This document shows positions 1 to 8,219 of a DNA stretch of 64,000 bases, in pieces. The position numbers and the translations under genes were made by a program. Source of the DNA: a bacterium (GTDB taxonomy: Bacteria; Electryoneota; RPQS01); the NCBI GenBank assembly GCA_013360195.1, contig JABWCQ010000007.1, positions 1-64,000 on the forward strand. Direction: 5' to 3'. Position 1 is the first letter of the stretch. The number at the start of each line of letters is the position of its first letter. Under the pieces are notes generated by a model, which did not search any database, was not told the DNA's origin, and saw only the letters and a list, made by a program, of their open reading frames with translations.

Positions 1-535
1 TCCAGCCGCCGGAAGCCGTAAGATCGTATTCATTCAATCCGTTGGCAATCGTAAGCGTGTCTGAAATCCACATGATCGAGTTGGCGTCGTCACAAACTCG
101 AAACCAGTATTTTGAAGGCTGAGGAGTCGTTGTCACAATCGTGAAAGCCGGGTCCGTAAAGAACGCACCCGCGCAGCCCAAATACCCTTCACCGTTCAAG
201 AGCAGGCTGTTGAAATTGCATTCTCCGAATCCTTCGCCAACCACCGGCTGAACGTCGTTCGGAGTTGGACCGTTATTATCCGCATCCCAGAAAATCTGAA
301 CGGTCCTCGTCCCGTCCGGATAACCCGTGCCGCCCACACAAGCGTCCGCCAGCTCGCAGCCCGTGTTGTAAATAATCGCATTGAATTGCGCAAATGATGA
401 CTGCGCTGAGCCAATAAAGGCGATTAACAAAATGGCTACTAGTCTTTTCATTTCGCGACCCCGCACACTGCTGATTGCCAATCTCTCTCTCACACTCGTA
501 GCCAGAAGAATCAACCAAAATAATGCTCGCTTCAT
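1..535 (-). CDS. Partial secreted protein, function unknown (runs off left edge)
   Basis: About 178 N-terminal residues are visible; the gene continues beyond position 1. Two in-frame ATGs are possible. The one at 535 follows a purine-rich GGGGAAGAAG and opens MKRALFWLILLATS. The one at 451 opens a cleaner signal peptide, MKRLVAILLIAFIGSAQSS, followed by FAQ, and could equally be the true start. The mature part is rich in Asn, Asp and Gly and has several Cys residues (GCELADACVGG, GECNF, LGCAG, RVCDD). I see no catalytic motif. The composition resembles beta-rich extracellular proteins of FCB bacteria that end in a Por-type sorting domain, but the C-terminus is outside the window, so this is inference. 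Confidence 0.6.
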   Translation of the reverse strand, partial: MKRALFWLILLATSVRERLAISSVRGREMKRLVAILLIAFIGSAQSSFAQFNAIIYNTGCELADACVGGTGYPDGTRTVQIFWDADNNGPTPNDVQPVVGEGFGECNFNSLLLNGEGYLGCAGAFFTDPAFTIVTTTPQPSKYWFRVCDDANSIMWISDTLTIANGLNEYDLTASGGW

Positions 536-945
536 CTTCTTCCCCTACCCTTCAATATGATTAACCGTATCAAACCAAAATCTAATCCCCCCGGACAATT
601 CCCGCAACCCCTCCCACCCCTCAAATTCCAAGTAACGGAGGGTCAATAGAATTCCTGTTTCAGTCCAATATGCCTCTCCAGAACGCCAAATATTGACTAA
701 CTGTAATTTGAACATGTGTTTATTAAGTTCAATAAAATGAAAAAATATGTTGACCTTGCCCCGTTTCTGTTGTAAATTATAGCCAGCTAACTGACCGAAG
801 TTCAACTCGCGAGGTATTCGGCGGCCTGATCAACCGTCCGGCCCGAACGGAAAATGGAGGAATGTCAGCACGCAACTTGCCGACTTGAGTAAATCACTCA
901 ACTACCTACGGGGAAAGAGATCACTACAACACCAGCCGGCACCAC
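536..945. other. Intergenic region and long leader of the left-edge gene
   Basis: No convincing gene. It carries the predicted promoter at 776-805 and an AT-rich leader of more than 200 bases before the ATG at 535. On the minus strand the leader can form a weak hairpin, TTGAAC pairing with GTTCAA (about 696-720). I recognise no riboswitch or T-box. An 86-codon minus-strand frame at 545-805 starts inside the promoter, has no ribosome-binding site and looks random. Confidence 0.4.
776..805 (-). promoter_or_regulatory. Sigma-70 type promoter for left-edge secreted gene
   Basis: On the minus strand a -35 TTGAAC (805-800) is followed by an 18-base spacer and a perfect -10 TATAAT (781-776). The start would be near 769, giving a leader of about 230 bases to the ATG at 535. 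Confidence 0.55.
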
Positions 946-977
946 AAAAAAAAGCCCCGGCACCACTGCCGAGGCTT
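946..977 (-). terminator. Rho-independent terminator of the sigma/membrane-partner operon
   Basis: Read on the minus strand, AAAGCC-T-CGG pairs with CCG-G-GGCTTT around a short loop, and the stem is followed directly by a run of eight T. It lies about 35 bases after the stop of the gene ending at 1012. Confidence 0.8.
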
Positions 978-1011
978 TACACCCCAAACCCAATTCTAAA
1001 CACAATGCAGC

Positions 1012-1521
1012 TTATCTGCCGCTCTTCGTACCAACCGTCTGATAATTCCCTTCCGGCAACGTGCCCGGCTTGGTCTTATCCTTCATCGAATCCGGCGTCG
1101 CCGCCAGCTGTTCCGATGACTTTTCCGGCGCCGTTACCGGTGCCGCTGTTTCAACTGATGTCTTCGCAATGTCAACCGGCTGCTCAATCTGAGTCCCGCC
1201 CGTCTTGACCTGCGAGGGAGTCCCCGTGATGTTCGCGGGATTCGTGCCCGGTACCGTCCCGAAATCAAACAGGAATACCGCCAGCACCATCGCCGTCGCG
1301 AAACCGACTCCAGCTCCCAACCAATTTATGCTCCAGCCGGAGCGTGTCCCGCCGACCGGCTTCCCTGCCAGTCTGCGCTCAAGTCGAAATTCAAATCCAA
1401 CCGGACAAGTTGCTTTGGGTAGAGTTTGCAACGCCTTCCGAACTCTCTGATGCTCCGCCGAACAATCAGACTCCATATTCTTTGCGTTGTTGTCGGGACT
1501 AATCACTTTCTGACTCCTCAT
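1012..1521 (-). CDS. Putative membrane anti-sigma factor / sigma-linked protein
   Basis: 169 residues. The first 65 are polar with two Cys (C20, C39) but no HxxxCxxC zinc anti-sigma motif. One hydrophobic helix (about residues 66-88) is followed by a Thr/Pro/Ala-rich tail of about 80 residues that would be outside the cytoplasm. It overlaps the 3' end of the ECF sigma gene by 23 bases. That is the usual sigma/anti-sigma arrangement with translational coupling, and it is the main basis for the call. An internal ATG at 1476 is an alternative start. The operon ends here at a clear terminator. No family could be recognised from sequence. Confidence 0.5.
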   Translation of the reverse strand: MRSQKVISPDNNAKNMESDCSAEHQRVRKALQTLPKATCPVGFEFRLERRLAGKPVGGTRSGWSINWLGAGVGFATAMVLAVFLFDFGTVPGTNPANITGTPSQVKTGGTQIEQPVDIAKTSVETAAPVTAPEKSSEQLAATPDSMKDKTKPGTLPEGNYQTVGTKSGR

Positions 1522-2098
1522 TCGCCAAAAACTTTAATACTTCTTGCAAGCGGGTTCTCCCTCTGTTAACCCGTGATTTGACGGTGCCCAGCGGCACCTG
1601 TAACACTTCTGATATTTCTTCGTACGAGAGATCCTGCACGTCTCTGAGCAAGACCGCTTCCCGGAAGTGGTAAGGAAGCTTTTCAATCTCCCGCAGAATT
1701 AACTCCGTGCGGACTCTTCCGTCAACTTCCTTCTCGACGTCCACGCCCTGATCCTGTATATCATAGTCGCGCTCGTCGTTGCCCTTGGAACTGATGGAAA
1801 AGAAATTACGAACCTTCCGCCGCCTGAGCTCAGTCTTCGCCAAATTCGACGCAATCGTATATATCCACGTCGAAAATTTCGCCACCTGATGATATCGATG
1901 CTTGTTCCGGTAAACCCGGACAAACGTCTCCTGAACAATGTCCTCGCTGAACAGGGTATCCCCTAACAGCCGGACCACAAAATTGTATAGTGGGTCACGA
2001 TAACGACGAACAATCTCGTCAAATGCCGCTGCGTTTTCCTGCTGAAATGCGGCTATAAGTTCTTCGTCGGTCTGCGACGCGATCGGCTTGTTGTTCAT
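1499..2098 (-). CDS. RNA polymerase ECF sigma factor (RpoE-like)
   Basis: 199 residues, normal for the ECF sigma-70 family. Region 2 is seen around residues 22-90, with LYNFVVRLLGDTLFSEDIVQ (the 2.1/2.2 helix) and KFSTWIYTIASNLAKTELRR (2.3/2.4). Region 4 is at about residues 135-190, with LSYEEISEVLQVPLGTVKSR as the helix-turn-helix that reads the -35 element. It directs RNA polymerase to an extracytoplasmic-stress regulon that cannot be named here. It starts three bases after the holA stop and overlaps its membrane partner, so it is the distal part of the glmS-LpoA-like-uppP-holA run. Confidence 0.93.
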   Translation of the reverse strand: MNNKPIASQTDEELIAAFQQENAAAFDEIVRRYRDPLYNFVVRLLGDTLFSEDIVQETFVRVYRNKHRYHQVAKFSTWIYTIASNLAKTELRRRKVRNFFSISSKGNDERDYDIQDQGVDVEKEVDGRVRTELILREIEKLPYHFREAVLLRDVQDLSYEEISEVLQVPLGTVKSRVNRGRTRLQEVLKFLANEESESD

Positions 2099-2101
2099 CG
2101 C

Positions 2102-3187
2102 CTACCTGACATACTCTCGCTGTTTAAACAAGGTTCCACCGTTCCCGGATTTTTTTCCGCCGCAAACCGTCCATAACCACTCGAAGATAAAAGACCTTAC
2201 CTCGGAAGATTTTGACTTAGCATGCAACTCAATTTGAAGCAAACTTAAAAGTGCGTCCTGGATAGCAACATTGCCAAGTCGTCGCGCCGCATGAATAAAT
2301 TCAGGTTTCTTAAATGCTTGACCCCCAAGCACTTTCCGAAAGTCATCATCAGGTGCTTGGCGGGCAGCCAAACCGCCACTCTGCCATACTTTGCTCATCA
2401 AAGCACGCAGCCGACCCAGCAAGGCCAGCTCCTCCAAGCCCTTGTCCAATAGTTCACGAGCCTCTCGCAATACTCGAGAGGCATCACCAGCCAAAATGGC
2501 GTCCTCAAACTTGAACAGATCCACCTCTGCCGTAATCCCGGTTGCCCGCATGGCCATCTCGGCCGTAATCTCCGCGGCATCACCGGCATACAGAATCAAA
2601 TGCTCAAGCTTCGCTTTAAGGTCGCGCAGCTGCGATGTTGAATTCTCAACCAAATACTCCACCGCGCGCGGTTCGATCTTCTTCTTGTGCAATGCGGCGA
2701 AACTGGTGACAAACTTCGACAACTCACTGACTTTCAACTCAAAGAACCAGTAGCTGTCCGGAGTCTTTGTCAAACGATCCATTTCGAACTTATTCGGCTT
2801 GCGCTCCAAAGCCTGAACTAAAATCAGACTCGTCGTCGGTGACGGTTTTGCCTGATACCGCTTCAACAAGTTCGCTTTGGCTTCATCCTTCCCGAATTCG
2901 TCCGCGTCGTTCAACACAACGACACGTCGCGGGCTGAACATCGGCATGGTCATCAGCTGCTCGTTCAAATCCGCGGCCGTCAAGGATGAGGCGTCCGCTT
3001 CAAAAAAATCGAAATCCTCCGCCGCATCCTTCATCAAATGACGAACCAGCAGTTCTCGTGCTTCGGAAATCGCATACTCCTCCGTTCCGCCGATCGCCAC
3101 CACCGGAAACGTGCTGCCGCTCGCAACCGCCTTTTGCAGATTGCGGAACGAGGGGATGGACTCAGCCAACCAGTTCGAGCTGCTCAC
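2102..3187 (-). CDS. holA: DNA polymerase III subunit delta
   Basis: 361 residues, close to the usual 330-350. The delta subunit opens the sliding clamp as part of the gamma/tau clamp loader. The N-terminal AAA-like domain shows FPVVAIGGTEEYAISEAREL (about 27-46) and RRVVVLNDADEFGKDEAKAN, the typical degenerate Walker-type text of delta. The C-terminal part is an all-helical collar domain. The start is GTG at 3187, inside the end of the upstream amidotransferase gene (26-base overlap), so translation is probably coupled. Confidence 0.9.
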   Translation of the reverse strand: MSSSNWLAESIPSFRNLQKAVASGSTFPVVAIGGTEEYAISEARELLVRHLMKDAAEDFDFFEADASSLTAADLNEQLMTMPMFSPRRVVVLNDADEFGKDEAKANLLKRYQAKPSPTTSLILVQALERKPNKFEMDRLTKTPDSYWFFELKVSELSKFVTSFAALHKKKIEPRAVEYLVENSTSQLRDLKAKLEHLILYAGDAAEITAEMAMRATGITAEVDLFKFEDAILAGDASRVLREARELLDKGLEELALLGRLRALMSKVWQSGGLAARQAPDDDFRKVLGGQAFKKPEFIHAARRLGNVAIQDALLSLLQIELHAKSKSSEVRSFIFEWLWTVCGGKKSGNGGTLFKQREYVR

Positions 3188-3947
3188 GGCCGCAAGCCTT
3201 CACAAAATCTTTGAATAGCAACTGTTGCTGCGAAAAACTCCGCATTCGTTCAGGATGCCATTGCACGGACAGTAAGTAGGGATGAGAATCGTGCTCAAAC
3301 ACTTCAATGATTCCCTCTTCCGACCAGCCGACAGCTTTCAAACCCGTGCCCAGTTCGTCTATGGCCTGATGGTGAAAACTGTTGACATCCACGAGAGTTG
3401 ATCCAAGAATCCGCTCAGCAAGGCAACCCTCCTCGAGTTTGACTTGATGAGCGACATTCGTCGAACCCGGAGTCTGCAGGTGGTGAACGGAACCCAGAGA
3501 AGAGGGAATATCCTGAATTAATGTGCCGCCGAAGTAGACGTTTAACGCTTGAAATCCGCGACATATCCCGAAGATCGGCTTTTCGCGCTTGATGAACACA
3601 TCAAGCAACGCGAATTCGAATTCGTCACGCTCTGGAACAGGAATCTGTTCAGTTTCGCGCATTTCCTGTCCATAGCGGCTCGCATGAATATCAACTCCAC
3701 CAATCAGAATCAACCCGTCAACATGCTCTGCAAATCGCTCAAGCTGCTCTTTATCGCTTGAAAATGTCACCAGAAGCGGCAATCCGCCCGCGTTCTCGAC
3801 ACATTCTATATAGTTCATGTCACAAAAGACAATACGGCCCGCCGGCGCAAAACTGCGAGCAGGATCCGGACCGGCATAGCCCGGTGAAATACCAATTATT
3901 GGACGCGAATTCCCGGAAAGTCTAAGCATCTCGTTCTTATTGTCCAT
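3162..3947 (-). CDS. Class-I glutamine amidotransferase-like hydrolase (peptidase C26, PuuD-like)
   Basis: 261 residues. The catalytic triad is present: the nucleophile elbow GICRGFQALN with C129, and VQWHPE with H231 and E233. The RPIIGISPGY start and LIGGVDIHASRYG (oxyanion region) are typical of gamma-glutamyl-gamma-aminobutyrate hydrolase / peptidase C26 enzymes, which cleave gamma-glutamyl bonds. The natural substrate cannot be told from sequence. It sits in a cell-envelope context between uppP and holA, overlapping both, so it could act on a gamma-glutamyl-linked envelope peptide; that is inference. Confidence 0.85.
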   Translation of the reverse strand: MDNKNEMLRLSGNSRPIIGISPGYAGPDPARSFAPAGRIVFCDMNYIECVENAGGLPLLVTFSSDKEQLERFAEHVDGLILIGGVDIHASRYGQEMRETEQIPVPERDEFEFALLDVFIKREKPIFGICRGFQALNVYFGGTLIQDIPSSLGSVHHLQTPGSTNVAHQVKLEEGCLAERILGSTLVDVNSFHHQAIDELGTGLKAVGWSEEGIIEVFEHDSHPYLLSVQWHPERMRSFSQQQLLFKDFVKACGREQLELVG

Positions 3948-4734
3948 TCACAGTTAATACACCAAATATCACCAGGGCAGCCGTAATGCAATAGTAGCCA
4001 AACGGTTTCAAATTGCCCGTATTCAAAAGTTTCAATAGAAAGGCTATCGCTCCCAGACCGACCAAGAATGCGGCGGCTCCACCGGAAAGCATCACCGGGT
4101 CTGTCCACAATCCGCGCTGATCAACATCCTTGAGCTGCAGCACGGCTGCGCCCGCGATAGCCGGGATTGCCATAAGAAATGAAAAGCGCGCGGCCTCGAC
4201 GGGAGCAAGTCCGCGAGCCATCCCGGTTATTATCGTCGTTCCGGATCTGGATATTCCGGGCAGAAGGGCGAAGACCTGTGCGGTGCCAATCAGCAGCGAA
4301 TCCATTGCAGTCAGCTTTGCCATTCTTCCCGTCCGCCCGCTGAAGCGCGCGCTCCACACCAGCAGGACTCCCATGATTAACCACATGGAAGCGGCGATCC
4401 ACGCGCTGCCGAACGTCTCTTCGATCTTATGCTTAAGAAGCAGCCCGACAATTACCGCCGGTATTGTAGCCACAACCACCATCGCGACAAGTTTGAGGCT
4501 TTCTGCACGGCGACTCACATCGAAGAGCCCCGTGATATAGTGCAGCAGCAGCTTACGAAAGTAGATGAAGACAGCCGCCAGAGTACCCAGATGGATAAAG
4601 ATGTCAAAAGTCAACATCGGCTCGGTCATACCGAGCAGGTTTTGCACAATCACCAAGTGTCCATCGCTCGAGACAGGCAGGAATTCAGTTATTCCCTGCA
4701 CTATCCCGAGCAGGATCGCTTCCCAGATTTCCAC
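3937..4734 (-). CDS. uppP: Undecaprenyl-diphosphatase (BacA/UppP family)
   Basis: 265 residues with several hydrophobic helices. It removes a phosphate from undecaprenyl pyrophosphate outside the membrane to recycle the lipid carrier for peptidoglycan and other glycans. Both signature motifs are visible: EFLPVSSDGH (17-26; most homologues have T where this has D24) and PGISRSGTT (159-167). It begins with GTG at 4734, overlapping the stop of the upstream LpoA-like gene (TAGTG). The two neighbours upstream are also cell-wall genes. Confidence 0.93.
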   Translation of the reverse strand: MEIWEAILLGIVQGITEFLPVSSDGHLVIVQNLLGMTEPMLTFDIFIHLGTLAAVFIYFRKLLLHYITGLFDVSRRAESLKLVAMVVVATIPAVIVGLLLKHKIEETFGSAWIAASMWLIMGVLLVWSARFSGRTGRMAKLTAMDSLLIGTAQVFALLPGISRSGTTIITGMARGLAPVEAARFSFLMAIPAIAGAAVLQLKDVDQRGLWTDPVMLSGGAAAFLVGLGAIAFLLKLLNTGNLKPFGYYCITAALVIFGVLTVNGQ

Positions 4735-6341
4735 TACTTCACTACCCTCAATTCCTCGCCATCAAAACGAATAATCCGAGCGAGTCTGTTCTCGCCGGTT
4801 GCTGAAATCTCAACTTCAACCGCGGCACCCGAGAAATGATTCATATCCCGCGCAGCATCAACAAACTCCGCCCCGCTGCCAATTTGGTTTGCCAGTACTG
4901 CTGAGACAAAGTCTGCAGCGTCGGCACCGAGTAACTGCCAGGGAGTGACGTCGAACTCTTCATGCTCGCGCAATGCGGCGAGAGTCTCGGTTTCCCTGTC
5001 AGCAAACGGCAGAAGCGGTGCGACAATATACATATCACGAGTAATACCGGACTGATTTATCAGCGCGCGCTCATCGAGCCACGAGCTGTTTCCAATGAGT
5101 GTCATTCCATCGGGCAGTCGCCCGAGCTGAGTGCAGAAGTTTATTATCTGGTCTGCGGAGAGCGAAAAGAACATTGCCTCTGCGCCTGCGTCCGACTCTG
5201 GCAATGGGGGAAGACTCGTTTCTCCTTGATTGCCCGAACCAAACAGTTTCTCGCGTTCTTCGCGGGACAGCACTGCTTGGGCAACTTCGCCGCCTCTTGC
5301 CAACCGGTCCGGTGACGACATCAAGTCATACAGCTCGGTACGGATACTCCCGGCATCCGGCGGATAGGAGACGCTTCCATCAAGCCGCAGTCCGAAATCT
5401 GAACAGCGCTCAAATCCGTCTTTGTGGGCTCGCCCCATGTCTGACTCCGGAGCAATCAGGAGTCCGTGCTTCAGTTCCAACTCCATTCCCGCGTAACGGG
5501 CACCAACTAAAGCCTGTGTTTCCTGACTGGGAAGAAACTCAACCATGCCCATGGAGAATTGAGCCAGCGGCCGGGGAGTGCTGGTCAGCTTGAGAATCGG
5601 GAATTCAAGATTAGCATTCGCCAATGCTATTGCCGTTGCTGATCCTTCGTCACCCGCGAAAACAACCAAGTCAAAGCCGTCGCGTGCCGCCCGGTCCAGC
5701 TCTTTTACCGAAGCATACGCACTTGCCACCCGGGAAACTTCGACATCAAACCTGTCGAGCACTGAGGAGGCAAAAACAAACGATTCTCGCAACTGCTCCG
5801 CGGCCGGATCCCGCTGGTCAGGAAATGAGAGCAGCAAGAGAACGCGAGGGCGATGCTCGGAGCCAAACGCTTCCCGATTCGCTTCGGCACGATTCTGCGG
5901 AAAGAGATATTCTTCAAAGTCAAATGCCGAATTCTCATCGAGAATCGCTTTGGCGCGCTTCGACAAACGGCCATCTCCGGCGCTGTCGGCGCACCACTGC
6001 AAGTCGTCACGCGAGTCATCGGTGTTTCCCATCAGGAACGCGCTTTCGGCGCGGGCAAAGCGCGCATATTCATAATATGCCCCGTTCGGAAACGCGCTCA
6101 TCAATCGCTCCGCTCCGCGCCACGCCCGTTCGGCCTGTTTGGTGGCGAGGTTGACACGCACAAGCAAATAAAGGGCTGCCTCCAACTCGTCCCCGCGACC
6201 GGAAAGCAGGACGTTTTCCGCCGATCTCCGCGCGCCTTCGAAATCCTTGACTTCAAAGCTCGCCAGAGCCTGTCTCAATTCAACTGACATTGACGCGAAT
6301 GCCAAGTTCGCGCACAGAACGGCAAGCAGCAAGACGCGCAT
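4734..6341 (-). CDS. LpoA-like lipoprotein/periplasmic protein: TPR region plus type-1 periplasmic-binding fold
   Basis: 535 residues. Signal peptide MRVLLLAVLCANLAFAS, then an Ala-rich helical region with tetratricopeptide-like repeats (about 20-145). From about 165 there is a Leu/Ile/Val-binding-protein-type fold: PRVLLLLSFPDQRDP, FDLVVFAGDEGSATAIALAN, GLLIAPESDMGRAHKDGFER. TPR plus a type-1 binding fold is the architecture of E. coli LpoA, the outer-membrane activator of PBP1A. There is a Cys in the signal region (CANLAFAS), but it is not a clear lipobox. It lies between glmS (cell-wall precursor) and uppP (carrier recycling) with no spacing, which favours a peptidoglycan role. A solute-binding protein of an ABC transporter is the alternative, but no permease is nearby. 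Confidence 0.55.
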   Translation of the reverse strand: MRVLLLAVLCANLAFASMSVELRQALASFEVKDFEGARRSAENVLLSGRGDELEAALYLLVRVNLATKQAERAWRGAERLMSAFPNGAYYEYARFARAESAFLMGNTDDSRDDLQWCADSAGDGRLSKRAKAILDENSAFDFEEYLFPQNRAEANREAFGSEHRPRVLLLLSFPDQRDPAAEQLRESFVFASSVLDRFDVEVSRVASAYASVKELDRAARDGFDLVVFAGDEGSATAIALANANLEFPILKLTSTPRPLAQFSMGMVEFLPSQETQALVGARYAGMELELKHGLLIAPESDMGRAHKDGFERCSDFGLRLDGSVSYPPDAGSIRTELYDLMSSPDRLARGGEVAQAVLSREEREKLFGSGNQGETSLPPLPESDAGAEAMFFSLSADQIINFCTQLGRLPDGMTLIGNSSWLDERALINQSGITRDMYIVAPLLPFADRETETLAALREHEEFDVTPWQLLGADAADFVSAVLANQIGSGAEFVDAARDMNHFSGAAVEVEISATGENRLARIIRFDGEELRVVK

Positions 6342-8165
6342 CTATTCCACCGTCACACTTTTCGCGAGATTGCGAGGCTGATCCACGTCACATCCGCGAT
6401 GCACAGCCATATAATACGAGAGAAGCTGCAACGGAACAACCGTCAGCAACGGTGTCAACAGCGGGTCTGTTTCCGGAACATACAAGACTTCTGTTGCGCG
6501 CTCGGCGACTTCCGTATCACCTTCTGTTGCGATAACCAGCACTTGTCCGCCGCGGGCGCGCACCTCCTCAATGTTCGAGAGCACTTTCTCGTATGTACCG
6601 TCCTTCGTGGCTACGAAAACGACCGGCATATTCTGATCAATCAAGGCGATCGGACCGTGCTTCATCTCGGCTGCCGGATAGCCTTCCGCATGAACGTAGG
6701 ATATCTCCTTGAGTTTCAGCGCTCCTTCCAATGCAACCGGGAAGTTCAGTCCCCGACCGAGATAAAGGAAATTCCGGCTGCTCTTGTAGCGATGTGCGAT
6801 GGTCTCAATGCGCTCACGAGATGCCAGGATGCGGGAAATTTTCTGAGGAATCTCTTTCAGCTCCTGCACCAGTTCCCTGCCGCGCCCCGCGCCGACTCTG
6901 CGGCTTCTGCCCATCTGCAGCGCGAGCATGAACAGCACAGTGATTTGCGATGTGAATGCCTTGGTTGACGCCACTCCGATTTCCGGACCGGCATGCAAAA
7001 AGACTCCGGCATCCGTTTCGCGGGCAATTGAGGAACCCACAACATTGCAGATGCCAAAGACTGGAGTTCCGTGCCGTTTGGCTTCTCGAATCGCGGCCAA
7101 TGTATCGGCAGTTTCTCCCGACTGCGAGATCGCAAAGCAGATTGTTCCCGGTTCGAGAATGGGAGAACGATAGCGAAACTCGGACGCATACTCTACTTCG
7201 GCCGGAATACCGGCAAGCTCTTCAAAGAGATACTCTCCGACCAGGCCCGCGTGCCAACTCGTTCCGCAGCCAAGAAAAACCACTCGCTTTGCGTTTTGAA
7301 GAGTCTGACTTGCGGCAGCCATGCCGCCGAACTTCACCGTTCCCTCATCGAGAAGCAGTCGTCCACGCATGGAGTCGGCGACAGTCTGCGGCTGTTCGCA
7401 AATCTCTTTCAGCATGAAGTGCGCATAACCGCCCTTCTCAATCGCGGCGATGTCGAAGGTAATCTGCTCAAGATCCTTGTCAACCGGCTCATCCGCGAGA
7501 TTGCGATACTCGACGCGGTCCGAAGTTATGATGGCGACTTCACCGTCCTCAAGATAGGTCACGTCGCGAGTGAAGTGCAAGAACGCCGCGGGATCGGAGG
7601 CAACAAAATTCTCTCCTTGACCGTGCCCAATCACCATCGGCGAACCCATGCGCGCCGCGATAATCGTCCCCGGGTGATGTCTGCTGACGATGGCAAGTCC
7701 ATACGTGCCCTTGACGAGCCGAAGAGCCTTTGTGACAGCCAAGGCGAGGTCGCCGTCATAAAATTCCTCGATAAGGTGGGCGACCGTTTCGGTGTCAGTT
7801 TCGGTTGAGAATTTGTGACCGGACTTTGCAAGCTCATGCCGGAGCGCGCTGTAGTTTTCGATGATGCCGTTATGGACGAGCGCAATTGTGTTGCTTTCGT
7901 CGGAATGCGGATGCGCGTTAACTTGATTCGGCGCGCCATGAGTCGCCCAGCGAGTGTGACCGATTCCTGAGTTTCCTTTCAACGCGGACTCGCGAACGAG
8001 CTGTTCGAGGTTTGAGACTTTGCCGGCGTCCTTGACGATGCTCAGCTTACCGTTCAGAACCGCCACACCGGCTGAATCGTAGCCACGATACTCCATGCGC
8101 TTTAGTGCGCCGATGAGTATTGGCGTTACGTCGCGCTGACCGGTATAGCCGATAATTCCACACAT
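6342..8165 (-). CDS. glmS: Glutamine-fructose-6-phosphate transaminase (isomerizing)
   Basis: 607 residues, standard length. It makes glucosamine-6-phosphate from fructose-6-phosphate and glutamine, the first step to UDP-GlcNAc. The N-terminal Ntn amidotransferase starts MCGIIGYTG, so C2 becomes the catalytic nucleophile; IGHTRWATHG and YRGYDSAG are conserved. Two SIS domains follow (about 285-420 and 455-600), with FLGCGTSWHAG, AISQSGETADTL and the C-terminal LAKSVTVE. GGAG seven bases upstream is a good ribosome-binding site. Only 54 bases separate it from guaA, too short for a glmS ribozyme. Confidence 0.97.
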   Translation of the reverse strand: MCGIIGYTGQRDVTPILIGALKRMEYRGYDSAGVAVLNGKLSIVKDAGKVSNLEQLVRESALKGNSGIGHTRWATHGAPNQVNAHPHSDESNTIALVHNGIIENYSALRHELAKSGHKFSTETDTETVAHLIEEFYDGDLALAVTKALRLVKGTYGLAIVSRHHPGTIIAARMGSPMVIGHGQGENFVASDPAAFLHFTRDVTYLEDGEVAIITSDRVEYRNLADEPVDKDLEQITFDIAAIEKGGYAHFMLKEICEQPQTVADSMRGRLLLDEGTVKFGGMAAASQTLQNAKRVVFLGCGTSWHAGLVGEYLFEELAGIPAEVEYASEFRYRSPILEPGTICFAISQSGETADTLAAIREAKRHGTPVFGICNVVGSSIARETDAGVFLHAGPEIGVASTKAFTSQITVLFMLALQMGRSRRVGAGRGRELVQELKEIPQKISRILASRERIETIAHRYKSSRNFLYLGRGLNFPVALEGALKLKEISYVHAEGYPAAEMKHGPIALIDQNMPVVFVATKDGTYEKVLSNIEEVRARGGQVLVIATEGDTEVAERATEVLYVPETDPLLTPLLTVVPLQLLSYYMAVHRGCDVDQPRNLAKSVTVE

Positions 8166-8219
8166 AGTGTTACTCCATTACGTTCCGTGTAACTTGGCGA
8201 AACAAGGTCACAAGGTTCG

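Noticed and set aside
545-805. 86-codon minus-strand frame as a gene
   Set aside because: No ribosome-binding site, starts inside the predicted promoter, no recognisable protein features.
885-1450. Plus-strand frames opposite the membrane-partner gene
   Set aside because: Pro/Ser-rich shadow translations of the minus-strand gene and its terminator.
8166-8219. glmS ribozyme upstream of glmS
   Set aside because: The gap is only 54 bases, too short for the ribozyme core.
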